Part shown: piece by piece, positions 12,144 through 24,450 of the stretch | Numbering within the stretch: position 1 is the first letter of the stretch | How the letters are laid out: every line of letters starts with the position of its first letter | NCBI GenBank assembly: GCA_943737045.1 | Contig: CALSFV010000209.1 | Coordinates: 1,635,501 to 1,699,500, forward strand | From: Parapristionchus giblindavisi | Taxonomy: Eukaryota > Nematoda > Chromadorea > Rhabditida > Diplogasteridae | Direction of reading: 5' to 3' | Length of the DNA: 64,000 bases | Made by a program: the position numbers and the translations under genes | Notes under the pieces: model-generated | What the model saw: only the letters and a program-made list of their open reading frames with translations | What the model was told of the DNA's origin: nothing | The model's database searches: none

Positions 12144-13482
12144 TTAGGTCATATGTCGCGGCACCCGATATCGATCCTCAAAGGGAACCCGGACTTTGCG
12201 TTATTTTCATTCAAAAATAGATTTCGTATCTCCTCTCTCTTCATTTTCGTGCAAATTCGCAATCAAGGTATACCAATCGAAAGCTCTCGACGAGCTCTAC
12301 AAAAATGACTTAGTAGTACAAGTCATGAAATTTGATCGTTTTCAAGATATGCCTGAAAATCCGTAACGAGTACTACAATGATGCCAAGAAGCGTGCGGAG
12401 GAGGTCGAGAAAAGAAAGAAAGAAAGAGATATCTTTGCTTTTTTATTTGCTGTTTTTTTTTCCTTTTCTATAACACTAATAACAAATAATATAAGCAAAA
12501 CACGTTCTAGGGAGCAAATAGCACCGTGAATCAATTGCATTGTACAGCAAATAGTGGAGAAAAAACGGATTTTCAGGCATATCTTGAAAACGATCAAATT
12601 TAATGACTTGTACTACTAAGTCATTTTTGTAGAGCTCGTCGAGAGCTTTCGATTGGTATACCTTGATTGCGAATTTGCACGAAAATGAAGAGAGAGGAGA
12701 TACGAAATCTATTTTTGAATGAAAATAACGCAAAGTCCGGGTTCCCTTTGAGGATCGATATCGGGTGCCGCGACTTATGACCTAAGAAATATGTGACTAC
12801 CTCAATTCGAGGATGAGGAAACAGAATCGCGAATAAAAATCGTACCTTTTTTTGAAAAATTTTGAGAAAATTTGCATTTTGTACCCAAAAAATCAGTTTT
12901 TCGAAGAAAACAAGTAGAAGATGGCGTTTTCGCTCATACATTGTGTTGAGTAACTTCTAGATTAGTTCATTTCGAGTCGATTGAAAAAAAATTTCACGCT
13001 GTAGGTCAAAATTTGAGTGAGATATGGCTCCCCAAAGTGGTAGATCAAAAAATCGATAAAAATGCAAATTTGGCGAAAACAAGTGGTTAGGCCTTCTCCT
13101 TTCCCTCATTATGATTAACGAACCAAGTATCAGCCAAATCGGAGAAAAAATTTTTAAAACGGTCGCATGGCTTCTTTCATTCTTACAGGAGATCCGTGAT
13201 TAAGATAGTAATTGTCCTAGCTCACTTATTTCTCTCTCTCTCTATCTATCTGTCTATCTATCTATCTATCTATCTATCTCTCTCCCTCTCGCTCCCTCTC
13301 TCTCCTCTTTTTTCTATCCTTCTCTCTCCCTCTCTCTCCCTCTCCCATATCTCTCTCTCTTTTCTTTCTCTTTTTTTTTCCACTCTCTCATCCCTTCTAG
13401 AACCTTCCAGGGGGGAAGGAATGGAGATGAAGTATGTACGCATATTTTGCATTGCTCGTTTATTGATTGATTTATTTTCCAG

Positions 13483-16400
13483 GAAAGGAGCTCCCCGTAC
13501 TTCTGTAAAGTTCTCTCTCGCTCGTTTCATCGTCTCCATGATTTACTCATGCTGGTTGGGAGGATGGGCGTGGCTGACTGGTGAGAAGATCAGAGATCAA
13601 AGATCACATTTTAAAGTACCAGTGGCCCCGAGTTTCGCTTGTCGAGAAAAATCAAAGATCAAAATTATTTGTCAGCATAAGAAGCGCACATATCGCACAT
13701 CTTCTAGCATCCGCTTTCCTATGGATATCAAAGATTACACTTCGTCTATAAGATATTTGTATAGAGACTTTGTGCGATGATTGTCGCTGTAAATCTCTTG
13801 GTGTTCTTGATGAATCGTTGAAACGCTAATGATCCTAGTTGAGAGATCATTGATTCATTCCGTTCCATTCAGCCGTTCTCACCTACTCTCGCACAGACTA
13901 CACTGGATGGCCAATGGCACTGGGAGTGAGCATGACTGTGGCACTTGGTGAGTTCAAAGATCAAACTACAGTACTCTTAATTGTATAGTTTGATCTTTGA
14001 TCTCTCGTCCGGAAGTGAAAGATCAAACTACAGTACTCTTAAGTGTATAGTTTGATCTTTGATCTCTAATCCAGGAGTGTACGTCATCGGCAATCTGGGA
14101 GACGAACGGCGATCGTTTGCCGAGATCTTCTTTGTCGTGTCGGGAGTCATGGTGATTATGGTAGGTGATGGTATACTGTATGTATGGAGGTTTATCGATT
14201 GATTATCGGCATTAAGAATTTGTTAATATCTTAAGGACAGCGTAAAAGTTCTATTGATAGTGAAAGGTATTGACGCTCTTAATGGGTCTCTGAAACGCGA
14301 ATCGTACATGTTGAAAGTGCATTTTTATGACGATGAGAAATGGACAAATGGTGGGAGAAAATTTCTTCCTGGTCTCTTCTAACCATGCTGCTCTCTCCCA
14401 CTGCGGAGTAAAGCAGTTTGAATGGAATAGGTGGGCGCGTGAAAACGAGTATTCGATCTTTACTCGATTTTACAATGTAGTGATTTTGCTAGCATTTCAT
14501 GTGATATCCGCATAATATCCTAAATATCTTCTATTGTTGATTGGTTACAAATGATCTCTTACCATCTCTATCAGCGATGGAGCGAGGAGTATACAGTTCT
14601 TGGTAAATTGAAACGCGAATCGACCTGGATGAGAGGGTTGAGTTGGCTCCCGGGAAACGGGAAAGTTCTGGGAACAGAACTCTGTCTGTTCCCCGACCGT
14701 TGTACAGGGTGATCAAGAATTACGAAGATTTTTAATTTCGCTCTTATTTCATGTGTATCCATCAAGTTCAGGTGGTAAAATTTATTCAAATTTTTTTCGA
14801 TTCTCCCGACATCATTTTTGTCTCTCTATGTAATTCAAGCAAGGAAATTGCAGTTTCAACGAAAATCAAGTACAAAAATCTATTTCTTTCTGTTTTTACA
14901 CCTTTTTCAAATGTCTTTTGTTATCTTTATCTTGTTGCGAATCTGTAAATAATGGGACGGGGTTGACTTTTACAAAATCGATAATTAGCAGACTTTGAAA
15001 ATTTATTCTGACTAAGTCGACTATGCTGATTATCACTACGCACTCCCCGTAGATTCATCCGGAAAGAATACTGTTCCCTAGTACGAATTTGTCAATATCT
15101 TATTGTTAAAGACGAAATAGACTCAATCCGATTGATAACGAAAGGTATTAGCACTACTCACACAGAAAATTCTCTTAAATATAAGAAATTGAAATAAGAA
15201 ATGTATTTCTTACAATACGTTCTCCGAAATTGAATTTCTTACTTTTTATAAGAGATTTAATTTCTTATTGCCGTAAGAAAATGATTTCTTATAAAATATA
15301 AGAAATCTATTTCTTATTCCGCGCTACGATATTTTTAAGAATTCAATTTCTTATATTTTTTCCCTGGCCACTACAGAATACATTATTGATTGATTAATAC
15401 TGATACTTCTGCTACTTTGTATATACTTATTCCAATTCTAGAAATGAAAACACTTTATGTGAACAGGGTATATCAAGATGAAAGGAAATACAACATCACA
15501 TGGAATACAAAAACGTAATTGATTTGGGTGAACGAAGACAAATGAAATGAGAAAGCAAATAATATGAGATTATACTTTAACCATGTTAACCATCTTCGTC
15601 ATCAATATCTTCGTGTAAGACAGTAAGAAAATGTTTTCTGCATTTTTTGAGTTGCCGAACAGCTTTCCAGACTAATTTTGAAAGAAGTTATGATTTTTCG
15701 AATTTTAGAACCGTCAAATACCTAAAAGCCGGCTTTGAGACCTGGGACCGGGATCAATAATTTTCTTGTCTCCTGGGTACTCACATATAAAAGTTTCATA
15801 GAAATCAAAAATACTTTTTCGAAAATTGTTCCGAAAATATTGGATTTCATGCAATCTCTCGTGATATCGCTCATAAACTTAAATATCAACAGACATTAAA
15901 TTACCTGAGTCTTGTCCCTCTTACTGTCACAGAATGAAAAATGTAGCACTCCTCCATTATCATCATGCTAGATCATGTATTTATCGTCGTTAGCGCACTT
16001 GAGGGATTTACTCATGATGATCATGCTCATTACAAGGTTGAAACTACGATCATGTCGATAAGTATCGAATAGATCTATCTACAAAGACCCCATTATGCGA
16101 ACAATGAGAAACTGTTATACCTGGAGAGCGACGTGGGATGAGTCCTTGAAGACACATAGCCGATTACGAGCAACCAAGGTGCATCAGATACTAGTTTCTT
16201 CATAGCTTCAACAGTCTTCTTGCTCGAGGGCTTGTGAAGTGCAGCACTAGCGAGCTTGGCTTCAAATATTGCGTAACTGTTCTGCAACAGATCGATGTTA
16301 TTCAACTAAATACGTAGTGAAAACGGAGTAGCTGCATGCTGTAACATGGAAGAGTAACGAGTATAACGAACAAGAAAACGACGTAGCAACCGCAAGAAAA

Positions 16401-19400
16401 ATAGATCTGTTTGAAGGCCTAATTTTCCCGCACTGATTACGGTATACATTGTGGCGCACACCAAATTTAGTACACAACATTTGGATCATTAACTAACGTT
16501 ATTTTAATTTAATCAATTAAGTTAATTCATAAAAACAAAATAAAAACGCAAATAAATTAAATATAAGAAATTGAAAAGTAAGAAAATTATGAATTTCTCT
16601 TAAAAAATAAGAAATTCAAAGACAATTTTCTTAAATATAAAGAATAAGAAATGAATTTCTGACATTCAAATCATCATGCATTTCTTATTTATAAGAAATT
16701 CGTAGATAAGAAATTGATTTCTTATTGTAAACTCCGCCCCTTTCTTGTATAATTTCTTAAAAATAAGAAATATTACGAATAAGAAATTGAAAAGTAAGAG
16801 AATTTTCTGTGTGAGTATTAGTGGGTCTCTGAAACGAGAATCATACATGCTGCATTCTACACATTTTCAAAAGCGGTCAGCGGTAAGGTATTAAAAAAAC
16901 TCCCAAATGCAGTCAGGTTTTTCGATTTTTTCTGGAATTTTCGGCTCAAATGCGGTCAAGCCTCGTATTATGGTTTGTAATCTACTTTTCTTATAGCGAT
17001 GAAAAATTGAGAATTTCTGGGAACCAAAATTCCTTTTTTTTGTCTCGCTGCTTTCTGCCTCTTTTTTTGTGAATGGGATCATACATTTTCGCCCGCACAA
17101 GATTTTTTTTTAAATGTAGTTTAAATTTTCGAATTTTTCGCTTAAATTGTAGTATTTCGCATTTAAAAAATACCATTTACACAGTGGGTCGTTCTTGAAA
17201 ACGTATGTAGTGGATCGATCGATCGATCCTGGGATTATGAGGGTATGAAAATGTATGAATGAGACCATGCATTTTCGAGCACCCAAATTGTGGATTTGGG
17301 TCAGTTTATAAATAAGTGGGCCCATAAAAAATCACTTTTTCGCATATTTAGGCAACTTTTGGACAAGTTTATAATCGAGCCCGTTTATCACAATAACGGG
17401 TCAGCTTATATTAGGTTGAGTCATAATTAACCGTGGATGTTGAACTTCAACTTTGACTTGAAAATTCTTTGTCAATCAAGGAGCGTGTGAATCATAGTAG
17501 CCACCATCAATGTCGATGGTCTTCTAACAAAGTGTGGGCAACGGCTTGATTCCCTTCTCAAACCACGCGGCCGGCTTGGAGGCGAAATAGGAGGTCAGTC
17601 ACGATTCGACCTCGACTCATTTCTGGAAGTGTTTCTCCGCCAAGGCACGATGCACATCACCGATGAGCCAATAATCGGAGGGGGCAAGATCCTGTGTATA
17701 CTTGGGCTACTCCGCAAATTTAGGGGGGCCAATAATTTGGTCGAACATTTTTGGGTGCCTAAAATTTGGCTACCAGACAAGCCCCACTTATAAGTTGAGT
17801 CAATAATTTGGTTTTTTTCAAGTGGGACTGTTATTTTAGTCTAAAATTTTAGCCAAAGTTTGGCTAAAATTTTGGACTAAAATAAATGCCCCACTTCGAA
17901 CCAAATTATTGGCTCAACCACCAAATTATTGACTCAACTTTAAAAGTGGAGCTTGTCTGGTAGCCAAATTTTAAAGTCAACTTTTACGGTCCACCAAATT
18001 ATTGGCCCCACTTCGACCAAATTATTGGCACCCCTAAAATTGCGGAGTAAGGGAGGACTCGTCAGCCAAACGTGATCAGCTCCTTCTTGAAGGCCTTCGC
18101 CATGTAGGGGCGCGTTCTATGTTGCTGAAAGACAATTCGAATTCCTGCCGCCCGTGAAAATTCGAATTTCCGCTTGAGAGTACGTAGTTGGGAAGGGTAA
18201 TGGGCGACTTTGATAGTCTGCCCTTCGGGTAGCTGCTCCCAGTGGTACACGCCTTTGACACCCCACCAAACACTGAATATGACATTCTTCTCGTGTAGCT
18301 CAGGTTTGGGGACGTCCTCTGCCTGAACCCACGTGTGCACTCACTGGGCACGGCGCACAACGTTGTGGTATAGTACCCACTTATCATCACCAGTGACGAT
18401 ATTGGCCAGCCACGCGTTGGTCTTTTCTTAGCTAAGCAATTGCTTGGTGAAGCCGACACGGTCAATCTTCTTCTTCTCGGTCAGGATGTGATAAACCCAT
18501 CATCCCATCTTTCGTACCTTGCCGATTCAGCAGAGTCCACGAACGATGGTGGATTGAGACACACCAAGAGTAGAGACCATTTACCTGGTGGCCATATACG
18601 GGTCAGCCTCGATGCTATTCTTCAATAGGTCCAAATAGAAGCTTTGATGACGATATCGACCTTCCTCTTCTTCATATTGTAGTTTTTCTATGTGAACCGA
18701 TGGAACCAATATTGCACCGTTGTTAGAGAAGGGGTGTCCGAGTGCTAAACTTAAGCCATGCGCCGTCGACTATCAGGGACTTTGAGGTCAGACAGGAAAA
18801 GGAAAAGCATGACTTGCCGAACATGTTGTTTCTTCGGATGGAAATTAATCGTCATTTCTTAGCTGACGGGGGACTATAATGACTGATATCTCGGGGAGTG
18901 AGAGAAGGAGGGGGATATTGTATGTCTGCAGTATCGCGAGACAGGAGGTGTTATCACAAAAGAACGGCAAAAGTTCAAAGTCGAACCACAAAAATCCACG
19001 GTTAATTATGACTCAACCTAATATTTCTGAATATGTGAGTTCAACAAAAATGGTTGTGTATAATTGTGTAGTCTGTTCCTCTTTCAGCACCTGGGCTTCC
19101 TCGTTCCTCCGCTTCACTGCATCGCAATGGCCGCGTCACTCGGAACTATCATGAGTGAGTTGATCTTTGATCTTTGAACTTTGATAGTTGATTTATTCAG
19201 GCAACCGCACTGCTACGATGCGTTCGTTGGACGAGGATCGGCTCAAGTTTATGAACTATGCGGTGAGATGTTTTAGAAATCATGTCAAAAATTTATTTGA
19301 TCTTTGATCTTTACAGTTCTGGGTCTCTTTGTTCGCATTCAATATGGTACTCTTGATGATCGGCATATCACAACAGTGCATGGATCGGTAAGATTAGTAT

Positions 19401-22400
19401 GTAGTTTGTATCTTCGGCTCGTGTAGTTTGATCTTTGATCTTTTGAAGTCAGTTCATGATCGTGTCCAGAGGTAGTACGACGAATGAGTTTGGCGTGAAG
19501 ATGACGGTCAAGGATCTCGGATATGAATGGTATATTGGATTTGATCTTTGTAATTTGATCTTTGATCTTTGCTCATGAATTTAGTTTGATCTGTTGAATA
19601 CAATCAATAATCAATCGATATCAGGTTCACCAATGATCGGATTACACGACGTCGTTTCACTCCCGAAGGCTCAGTCGAGATCCGCTTCCTTCCCATGATC
19701 AATGAAAAGGTATTTACCGTATCCCAAGTCCTACCGTAATATCGAATAGAGGTCACGTAAAGGAAGAAGAGTATATCGAACCATAATCGATCATCAATCA
19801 TCTATTGATTCCAGCTTCCATCGTGGATGGAATACGCGCTGCAGCCGTTGGTCAATCGTGGCAAACATTCGTCACGAATCGACGAATACTCATATCGGTA
19901 TTGATTGATCCTTTGTCGTTTTAAACGAGCTGCTCAAACTAATTTTACACTCCTTTCTGACAACGCTCTCTCGTAGACAAATAAAGAGTTTTTTTTTTAG
20001 TTTAAAATTAGCTTGGGTATGCTTCGAAAGTGTCAGACATTGATCGGATACTACTTCTTTTTTTATTGTCTTCTCCAATCAATTAATTTTCTGTCAAGCA
20101 TGTAAAGTTAGATTCTTTTGCTGTTCTATCGAGGAGTCGTTAAACCTGTGAGATTTAGGGTGGCGAGAACCAGTCACTACTCACTAGCTCTAGTGACAGT
20201 CTCTCTCTACTCAACCGAGAGAGGCACATTTACGACCTCTCGCGCGACGGTTAGTAGTAGGGTGGCGAGAATGGTTGATGGATATTCATTCCCACTGGCA
20301 GTCAGAGGTGGATATTCACGAGAGTGGCATTTACGATCGCTCTCTTGGTGGATAGTCAAAAGGTCACCCTCTATAGTGGATATTCATTTTGAGTTGGGTA
20401 GAAAGTGAATTGGCTATTTTCTCAGCTCCCCCTTTTTACCAAAATCAATAATTTAAAGATTTATAGAATCAGCTCAACAAGGGCTATGCAAATATGCTTA
20501 AAAATTGAATTTCTAAAAAAAATTTATTTCCGTTTTCTAAAACAATTTATAACATTATTAGAGAGATTGAGAAGGATCTAGTGCCTAGAATTATGTGGAA
20601 TAGTCTTTAGAGACAATGTAAAGTGTTTATAACCCAATTTTACATAAAATCTCGCGTATAGATCATATCAAATTTCCTCAAATTTATCATATCAACTTAT
20701 TTTTTGTGTCTGTTTGACAAGCTCGTCGAGCTCATTTCATTGGTGCTTTATTTTTTGAATTTGGTCCACGGGGAGCCGAGAAAATCGCATACCCACTTAG
20801 ACCCTCCAAATATGGGTCATCCACCTCTTTGAGAGGCCCTCTGCCAGGGGGAATGAATATCTGCCAGACTCACCCTCCATCCAACAGTGATCGCAAAAGG
20901 TCGACCCATCTATCCATTCTCGCCACCCTAGTTAGTAGTGATGAGATCATCGAAACATTAGTGACTAATTTTAGCTACTCTTTTTCTACTCCTTTTGGGT
21001 TTTCACAATAAGTAATCGAAATGTGCAAATCTGAATATTTTTGGAATCTACAAGCCAAGGGCTATTCAACAAGCCTAAAATCGACTGTAAAAGCACATTT
21101 TTAAATTTCTTCATTTTTTCTTGTTACGCATTCCTTCAATTCGGATCGGAATCGGACGATTATGTAATTTTTTCTTTACCAATATTTTTCTTTGATTTTG
21201 TCTCGTTGTTTTTTGCGTTTGTCTTTGTTGTGAGCGGTTGGTTCTCGTTATTTTCTTCGAATATCAACAACGTAAGAGGAAATCCTCATGGATAACTATG
21301 GGTAAGTAAAAATATCCGAAACAGTCTAGGTAGGCCAATTGGGTAAGTCATTTAGGCAGGTCAATTGGGGGCGGAGTCTACCATAACACAGGATAAGATA
21401 TCGGAGGCACTCTAGCTAGGTCAAGTTGTTAGGTCAATTGGGGGCGGAGTCTATAATATCATAGGTTAAGATTGGGCCTCTCAATTAGTCAATCAGTTGT
21501 TCCTTGTATGTATATCCCTCTGTTTCTCTATCTTCTTATCTATCTTCTTATCTACCTCTGTAGTCAACAATTCGTGATGGTCTCTCCTGTCTGGGCTCAC
21601 TTCTCACACGACAAGACTACTGAAAAAGCGACATGCAAATACTGCTCTGCCCTCCTTTGTGTCAAGAAAAGCAATACGTCTAATCTATGGCGACATATGG
21701 AGTCCAAGCATTCCCACACTCTGACAAATGCTGAGGTGAAATGAATTTGGCTTTTGGATATTCATGGATATGCGTCCGATGAGAGCGATTTCGATGAAAA
21801 TTGCTCTGATGATGAAGAGGAAGAGTTTTAATTGTTATTTTTAATTGTTATTCGAATTGCTTTAATAAAATAATTACTGTAATGCATGACTTGAAAAATT
21901 GAAGAAATTTAAAAATGTGCTTTTACAGTCAATTTTAGGCTTGTTGAATAGCCCTTGATTTGTAGATTCCAAAAATATATAGATTTGCACATTTTGATTA
22001 CTTAGAGCCGAGAAAAAACAAAAAGAGTAGAAAAAGAGTAATTTTTCTACTCAACCGTGACCCCAACGCACGGCTGCCACGGGGGACAGAAGAGTAGCAG
22101 AGAGAGTAGAAAAGATTACGCACTAGTTGGAGAGAGAGAATAATTAGTGACTAGTGACTGGTTCTCGCCACCCTAGTGTGATTCCCGTTTCAATGAACCA
22201 TCAATTTCACAAAGCTCTTTTAGTGACAATTCGAACATATTTTATCAACAACCAACCAATCCTCTAAACATATCAATCAATAATCTACCGTATACCTTGA
22301 GATGTTGGCGGAGTCTCCGTTCATCACGGACACGGATCTGCTCAAGCGATGCACGGAAATCAGAGACGGTAGATGGAGGGATAAGGTTTATCATAATTTA

Positions 22401-22735
22401 CATATTTATATTTATATTTATTTCTATTTTTAATATTTTTTACGAAGCGCGAGATGATAAAAACGAAACCAAATGAAGATTGTGAATGCATAAGTTATGC
22501 TATTATTGATCATTTTTCCGTATGGTCCAAGACAATGGGTTGTAGACAAGATGACAGCGCATTGGCTTCACGAAGAAAAATAATCGATATCATGACAAGA
22601 ATTACGAATCTATGTCTATTCTGTATTATTATTTTTGTTATCAAGACTAACAATGAGGCGATGACTACGGAGAGAAAGGCGGCTGTGGTATCCACGTGCA
22701 AGTTGATCTACAAGGAAATGAATCTAACCGAATGA
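13483..22735 (+). CDS. Multi-pass membrane protein gene, copy c (interrupted)
   Basis: Exons in phase: A 13483-13580, B 13873-13947, C 14075-14160, D 19088-19154, E 19201-19262, F 19317-19386 (FWVSLFAFNMVLLMIGISQQ), G 19449-19529 (QFMIVSRGSTTNEFGVKMTV), H 19625-19709 (FTNDRITRRRFTPEGSVEIR), J 19815-19897 (LPSWMEYALQPLVNRGKHSS); probable K 22302-22385 (MLAESPFITDTDLLKRCTEI) and last exon 22658-22735. About five hydrophobic segments lie in A-F, followed by a hydrophilic C-terminal part. The family is not recognised. Compared with copy d it lacks exon I (loss keeps frame) but has an intact exon J. Introns C-D and J-K hold large transposons. Links J-K and K-last are uncertain because phases do not match without another exon. 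It may be expressed or a pseudogene. Confidence 0.6.
15157..16815. mobile_element. TIR element with TAAGAAAT-rich arms and a captured exon-like core
   Basis: A perfect 21-bp terminal inverted repeat (CTCACACAGAAAATTCTC at the left, complement at 16815) is flanked by TA. The arms (15157-15365 and about 16555-16815) consist of AT-rich words such as ATAAGAAAT in both orientations. The core is ordinary sequence with a minus-strand exon-like block at about 16121-16282 between CAG and GTATAA that reads NSYAIFEAKLASAALHKPSS and onward. TA flanks suggest a Tc1/mariner-type mover. No transposase is seen. Confidence 0.7.
17411..19021 (-). mobile_element. Mariner element with decayed transposase
   Basis: Ends TTAGGTTGAGTCATAATTAA (17411) and the inverse (19021), flanked by TA (17409-17410 and 19022-19023). 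On the minus strand, pieces of a mariner transposase read in order: LGVSQSTIVRGL, WVYHILTEKKK, LANIVTGDDKWVLYHN, then NVIFSVWWGVKGVYHWEQLP. These match the mariner motifs WVPHELTE, IVTGDEKW and the SVWW.KG..H.ELLP block. Several in-frame stops and frameshifts are present, so it is dead. It sits in intron C-D of copy c and contains a nested MITE. Confidence 0.9.
17710..18047. mobile_element. MITE nested in the mariner element
   Basis: Inverted ends CTCCGCAAATTTAGGGG and CCCCTAAAATTGCGGAG flank a 338-bp palindrome-rich body with repeated CCAAATTATTGGC words; TA lies on both sides. It interrupts the mariner C-terminal coding part, so it arrived after mariner. Confidence 0.75.
20258..20930. mobile_element. 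Nested hAT-like MITE with perfect 8-bp duplication
   Basis: 673 bp with ends TAGGGTGGCGAGAATGG and its inverse, flanked on both sides by GTTAGTAG (20250-20257 and 20931-20938). The end sequence is almost the same as that of the surrounding element, so a relative jumped into it. Confidence 0.88.
21577..21744 (+). CDS. BED zinc-finger protein fragment in the hAT-like element
   Basis: 55 codons starting MVSPVWAHFSHDKTTEKATC. The pattern C-K-Y-C, then SNLWRHMESKH, is a BED-type zinc finger (two Cys, then His and His). BED fingers are common at the N-terminus of hAT transposases, where they bind the element ends. Here the frame stops just after the finger; a following acidic stretch (DENCSDDEEEE) lies in another frame. 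It could be a remnant or a small DNA-binding protein of the element. Confidence 0.7.
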   Translation: MVSPVWAHFSHDKTTEKATCKYCSALLCVKKSNTSNLWRHMESKHSHTLTNAEVK

Positions 22736-22862
22736 TACGGATGACGATACATATTTTAGTTGTTTTATTTTTATTTTAAATATTTTTTGCATTAATATAG
22801 AAGAATTCGGTGTTGTAAGATTTATGCTTGATAGTAAGAGGCTAGCTTCTTACTACTTAAAG

Positions 22863-23200
22863 GTGGACTCCCGCGAATATTTTCGTAAAGAAACTGTGAA
22901 GACAGGAAGGTAGCAAAAGTTATTGTACCTACCGTACACTATTTATTTTATGAATATTCAGCTTATTGATCGCTAGAAACATGAATGAACCATCAGGCCC
23001 GTGCAGGGAAAGGCGCGCTTTTTGAAAATTGAGAAAATTAGGCAATAGGATTTGAACTTGCGACAAATGGGTAACGACTCTGGACGTTTACCACAGCGCT
23101 ATGGGATAGATGATTGGTTGTGCTAATATCTCGCATATCACTTGACATTTGCGCGAGAGAGATATGAGGGATTTGCATGAACATTCGCGGGTCTCCACCT
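22863..23200. mobile_element. piggyBac-like MITE with TTAA duplication
   Basis: Inverted ends AGGTGGACTCCCGCGAA and the near inverse (TTCGCGGGTCTCCACCT) are flanked by TTAA at 22859-22862 and 23201-23204. Copy d has the same neighbourhood with one TTAA (TACTACTTAAACTATTG, about 35798), an empty site. TTAA duplication is the hallmark of piggyBac elements. A tRNA-like segment lies inside. Confidence 0.85.
23041..23104 (-). ncRNA. tRNA-like sequence (A and B box), probably pseudo
   Basis: On the minus strand, TAGCGCTGTGGTAAACG resembles a pol III A box and AGTTCAAATCC a B box, spaced as in a tRNA. I cannot fold a clean acceptor stem or assign an anticodon, so it is a tRNA-derived relic, perhaps a SINE piece carried by the MITE. 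Confidence 0.45.
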
Positions 23201-23204
23201 TTAA

Positions 23205-23998
23205 ACAATAATCATGTTTCATATTTTGATCAAGCAAAGCATATTGATTGAGTGATTGATTAGCCTGTGTTTTGTTCATATGTGTTGACTTTCGTTACAT
23301 TGTAATATGTTAGATGTGCAACTATTATTGATTGATTGATTGACTGACTAATTGATTTCTTGATTATCTCAGATTTTGGTTTCTCAAGTTTTCCGCAAAC
23401 TCTCCAACAATGTGATCTCTTTTATTGATTAGAATACTTAGATTTATAGATTGATCTCGTATGCTCTAGACATTTTTCACGTACTAGTTAGTTTTATTGT
23501 CATAATTTATCATTTCGATTGATTTGTTAGGGATACTCCCTATCTCCATATACCCCAGGCTAACCGCCTCCCCTATTCCCCTTTCTCCCCTTTTCGACCC
23601 CTAAACCCCTTTACATTATATTAGAATGATTTCTGCACCATATTGTACTTTCTTTGTTTTATAATTAGGTTACCCTGTTCTTGTCTTTCTTACCATTTTA
23701 ATTTAATTAGTATTGCATATAAATAGAGGCTTTATGCCTCTTTCATTTGCTCTACCCTCCTCTCTCGTCTCTATCGCATCGCCCTCGTAAGTCTGTCCAC
23801 CGAATATTATTTAATTGTGGTGGAATTTGGAGATAAAGTTTAGATTGTGATCTTGAGTCTTGGTGCGTTAACCACAAGTTAAAGAATCCGGCTATTGTAT
23901 AACCTTACAGATTATTTAATGTATGAGAGTACACCATACCATATTTTTAGGCATTTTGCCAAATTTTCAATGAGTATTCTCACTGTGTTCGATGCTTT
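23205..23998. other. Intergenic sequence between copy c and the palindrome
   Basis: No exon is supported. It holds ATTGATTG runs and a C/T-rich stretch near 23550-23610; parts match 36.5-36.9 kb, so it belongs to the duplicated unit. Confidence 0.5.
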
Positions 23999-24450
23999 GG
24001 ACATATAAACATAAACTTTATTATAACTATCAATTATTCATATAGATCACATGTACCATTGGGAGATTAGGCGATATAATACAATTTGTGCTTTGATTCT
24101 CAAGGCAAATACACAAACAGGGATTACTGTACCTAATATCAACCGTAATCTGATAATAGAAAAGGGGGCGGGGCTTAGATAACGAAGAGGATGTGCACTT
24201 CTTCAATGATACTTGTAAATGTGATTGAATGGCACAAGGGTTTTGGAAAGATCAAAGATCAAAGATTAAAGATCAAAAATCACAGAAGAACGGTAAAATG
24301 GCAGCCTAATGAAGAAAACAAAGTATGAAAGATATTATTGATTGATTTATGGCAATAGTGATAAATTACACGTATCATGAATCCGTCATGATACAGTAAT
24401 TGGGTATGACTACAGTACTCTCGAATGGTACGGTAAGATTACGGTAATCA

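Larger units (their letters stand above)
10593..13902. repeat. Large inverted repeat (arms about 1.34 kb)
   Basis: The left arm (10593-12364, excluding an inserted MITE) is the reverse complement of the right arm (12563-13902). Outer-arm positions pair with a constant sum of 24495, e.g. 10956 with 13539. The spacer is about 200 bp (12365-12562). Both arms carry the membrane-protein exons, a GA/TC-rich tract and an AT-rich unit, with very few mismatches, which points to recent inverted duplication, conversion between arms or an assembly fold. Confidence 0.9.
20156..22175. mobile_element. hAT-like element with imperfect 8-bp duplication
   Basis: Inverted ends TAGGGTGGCGAGAACCAGTC and the complement enclose 2020 bp. 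Flanks are GTGAGATT (20148-20155) and GTGTGATT (22176-22183), an 8-bp duplication with one mismatch. Copy d has the uninterrupted site (CCTGTGTGATTCCCG, about 35090). An 8-bp duplication plus a BED zinc finger inside agree with the hAT superfamily. No full transposase is visible. Confidence 0.85.

Noticed and set aside
22510..22701. Minus-strand hydrophobic frame HVDTTAAFLSVVIASLLVLI
   Set aside because: Overlaps the probable plus-strand last exon of copy c; the frame is not kept in copy d.
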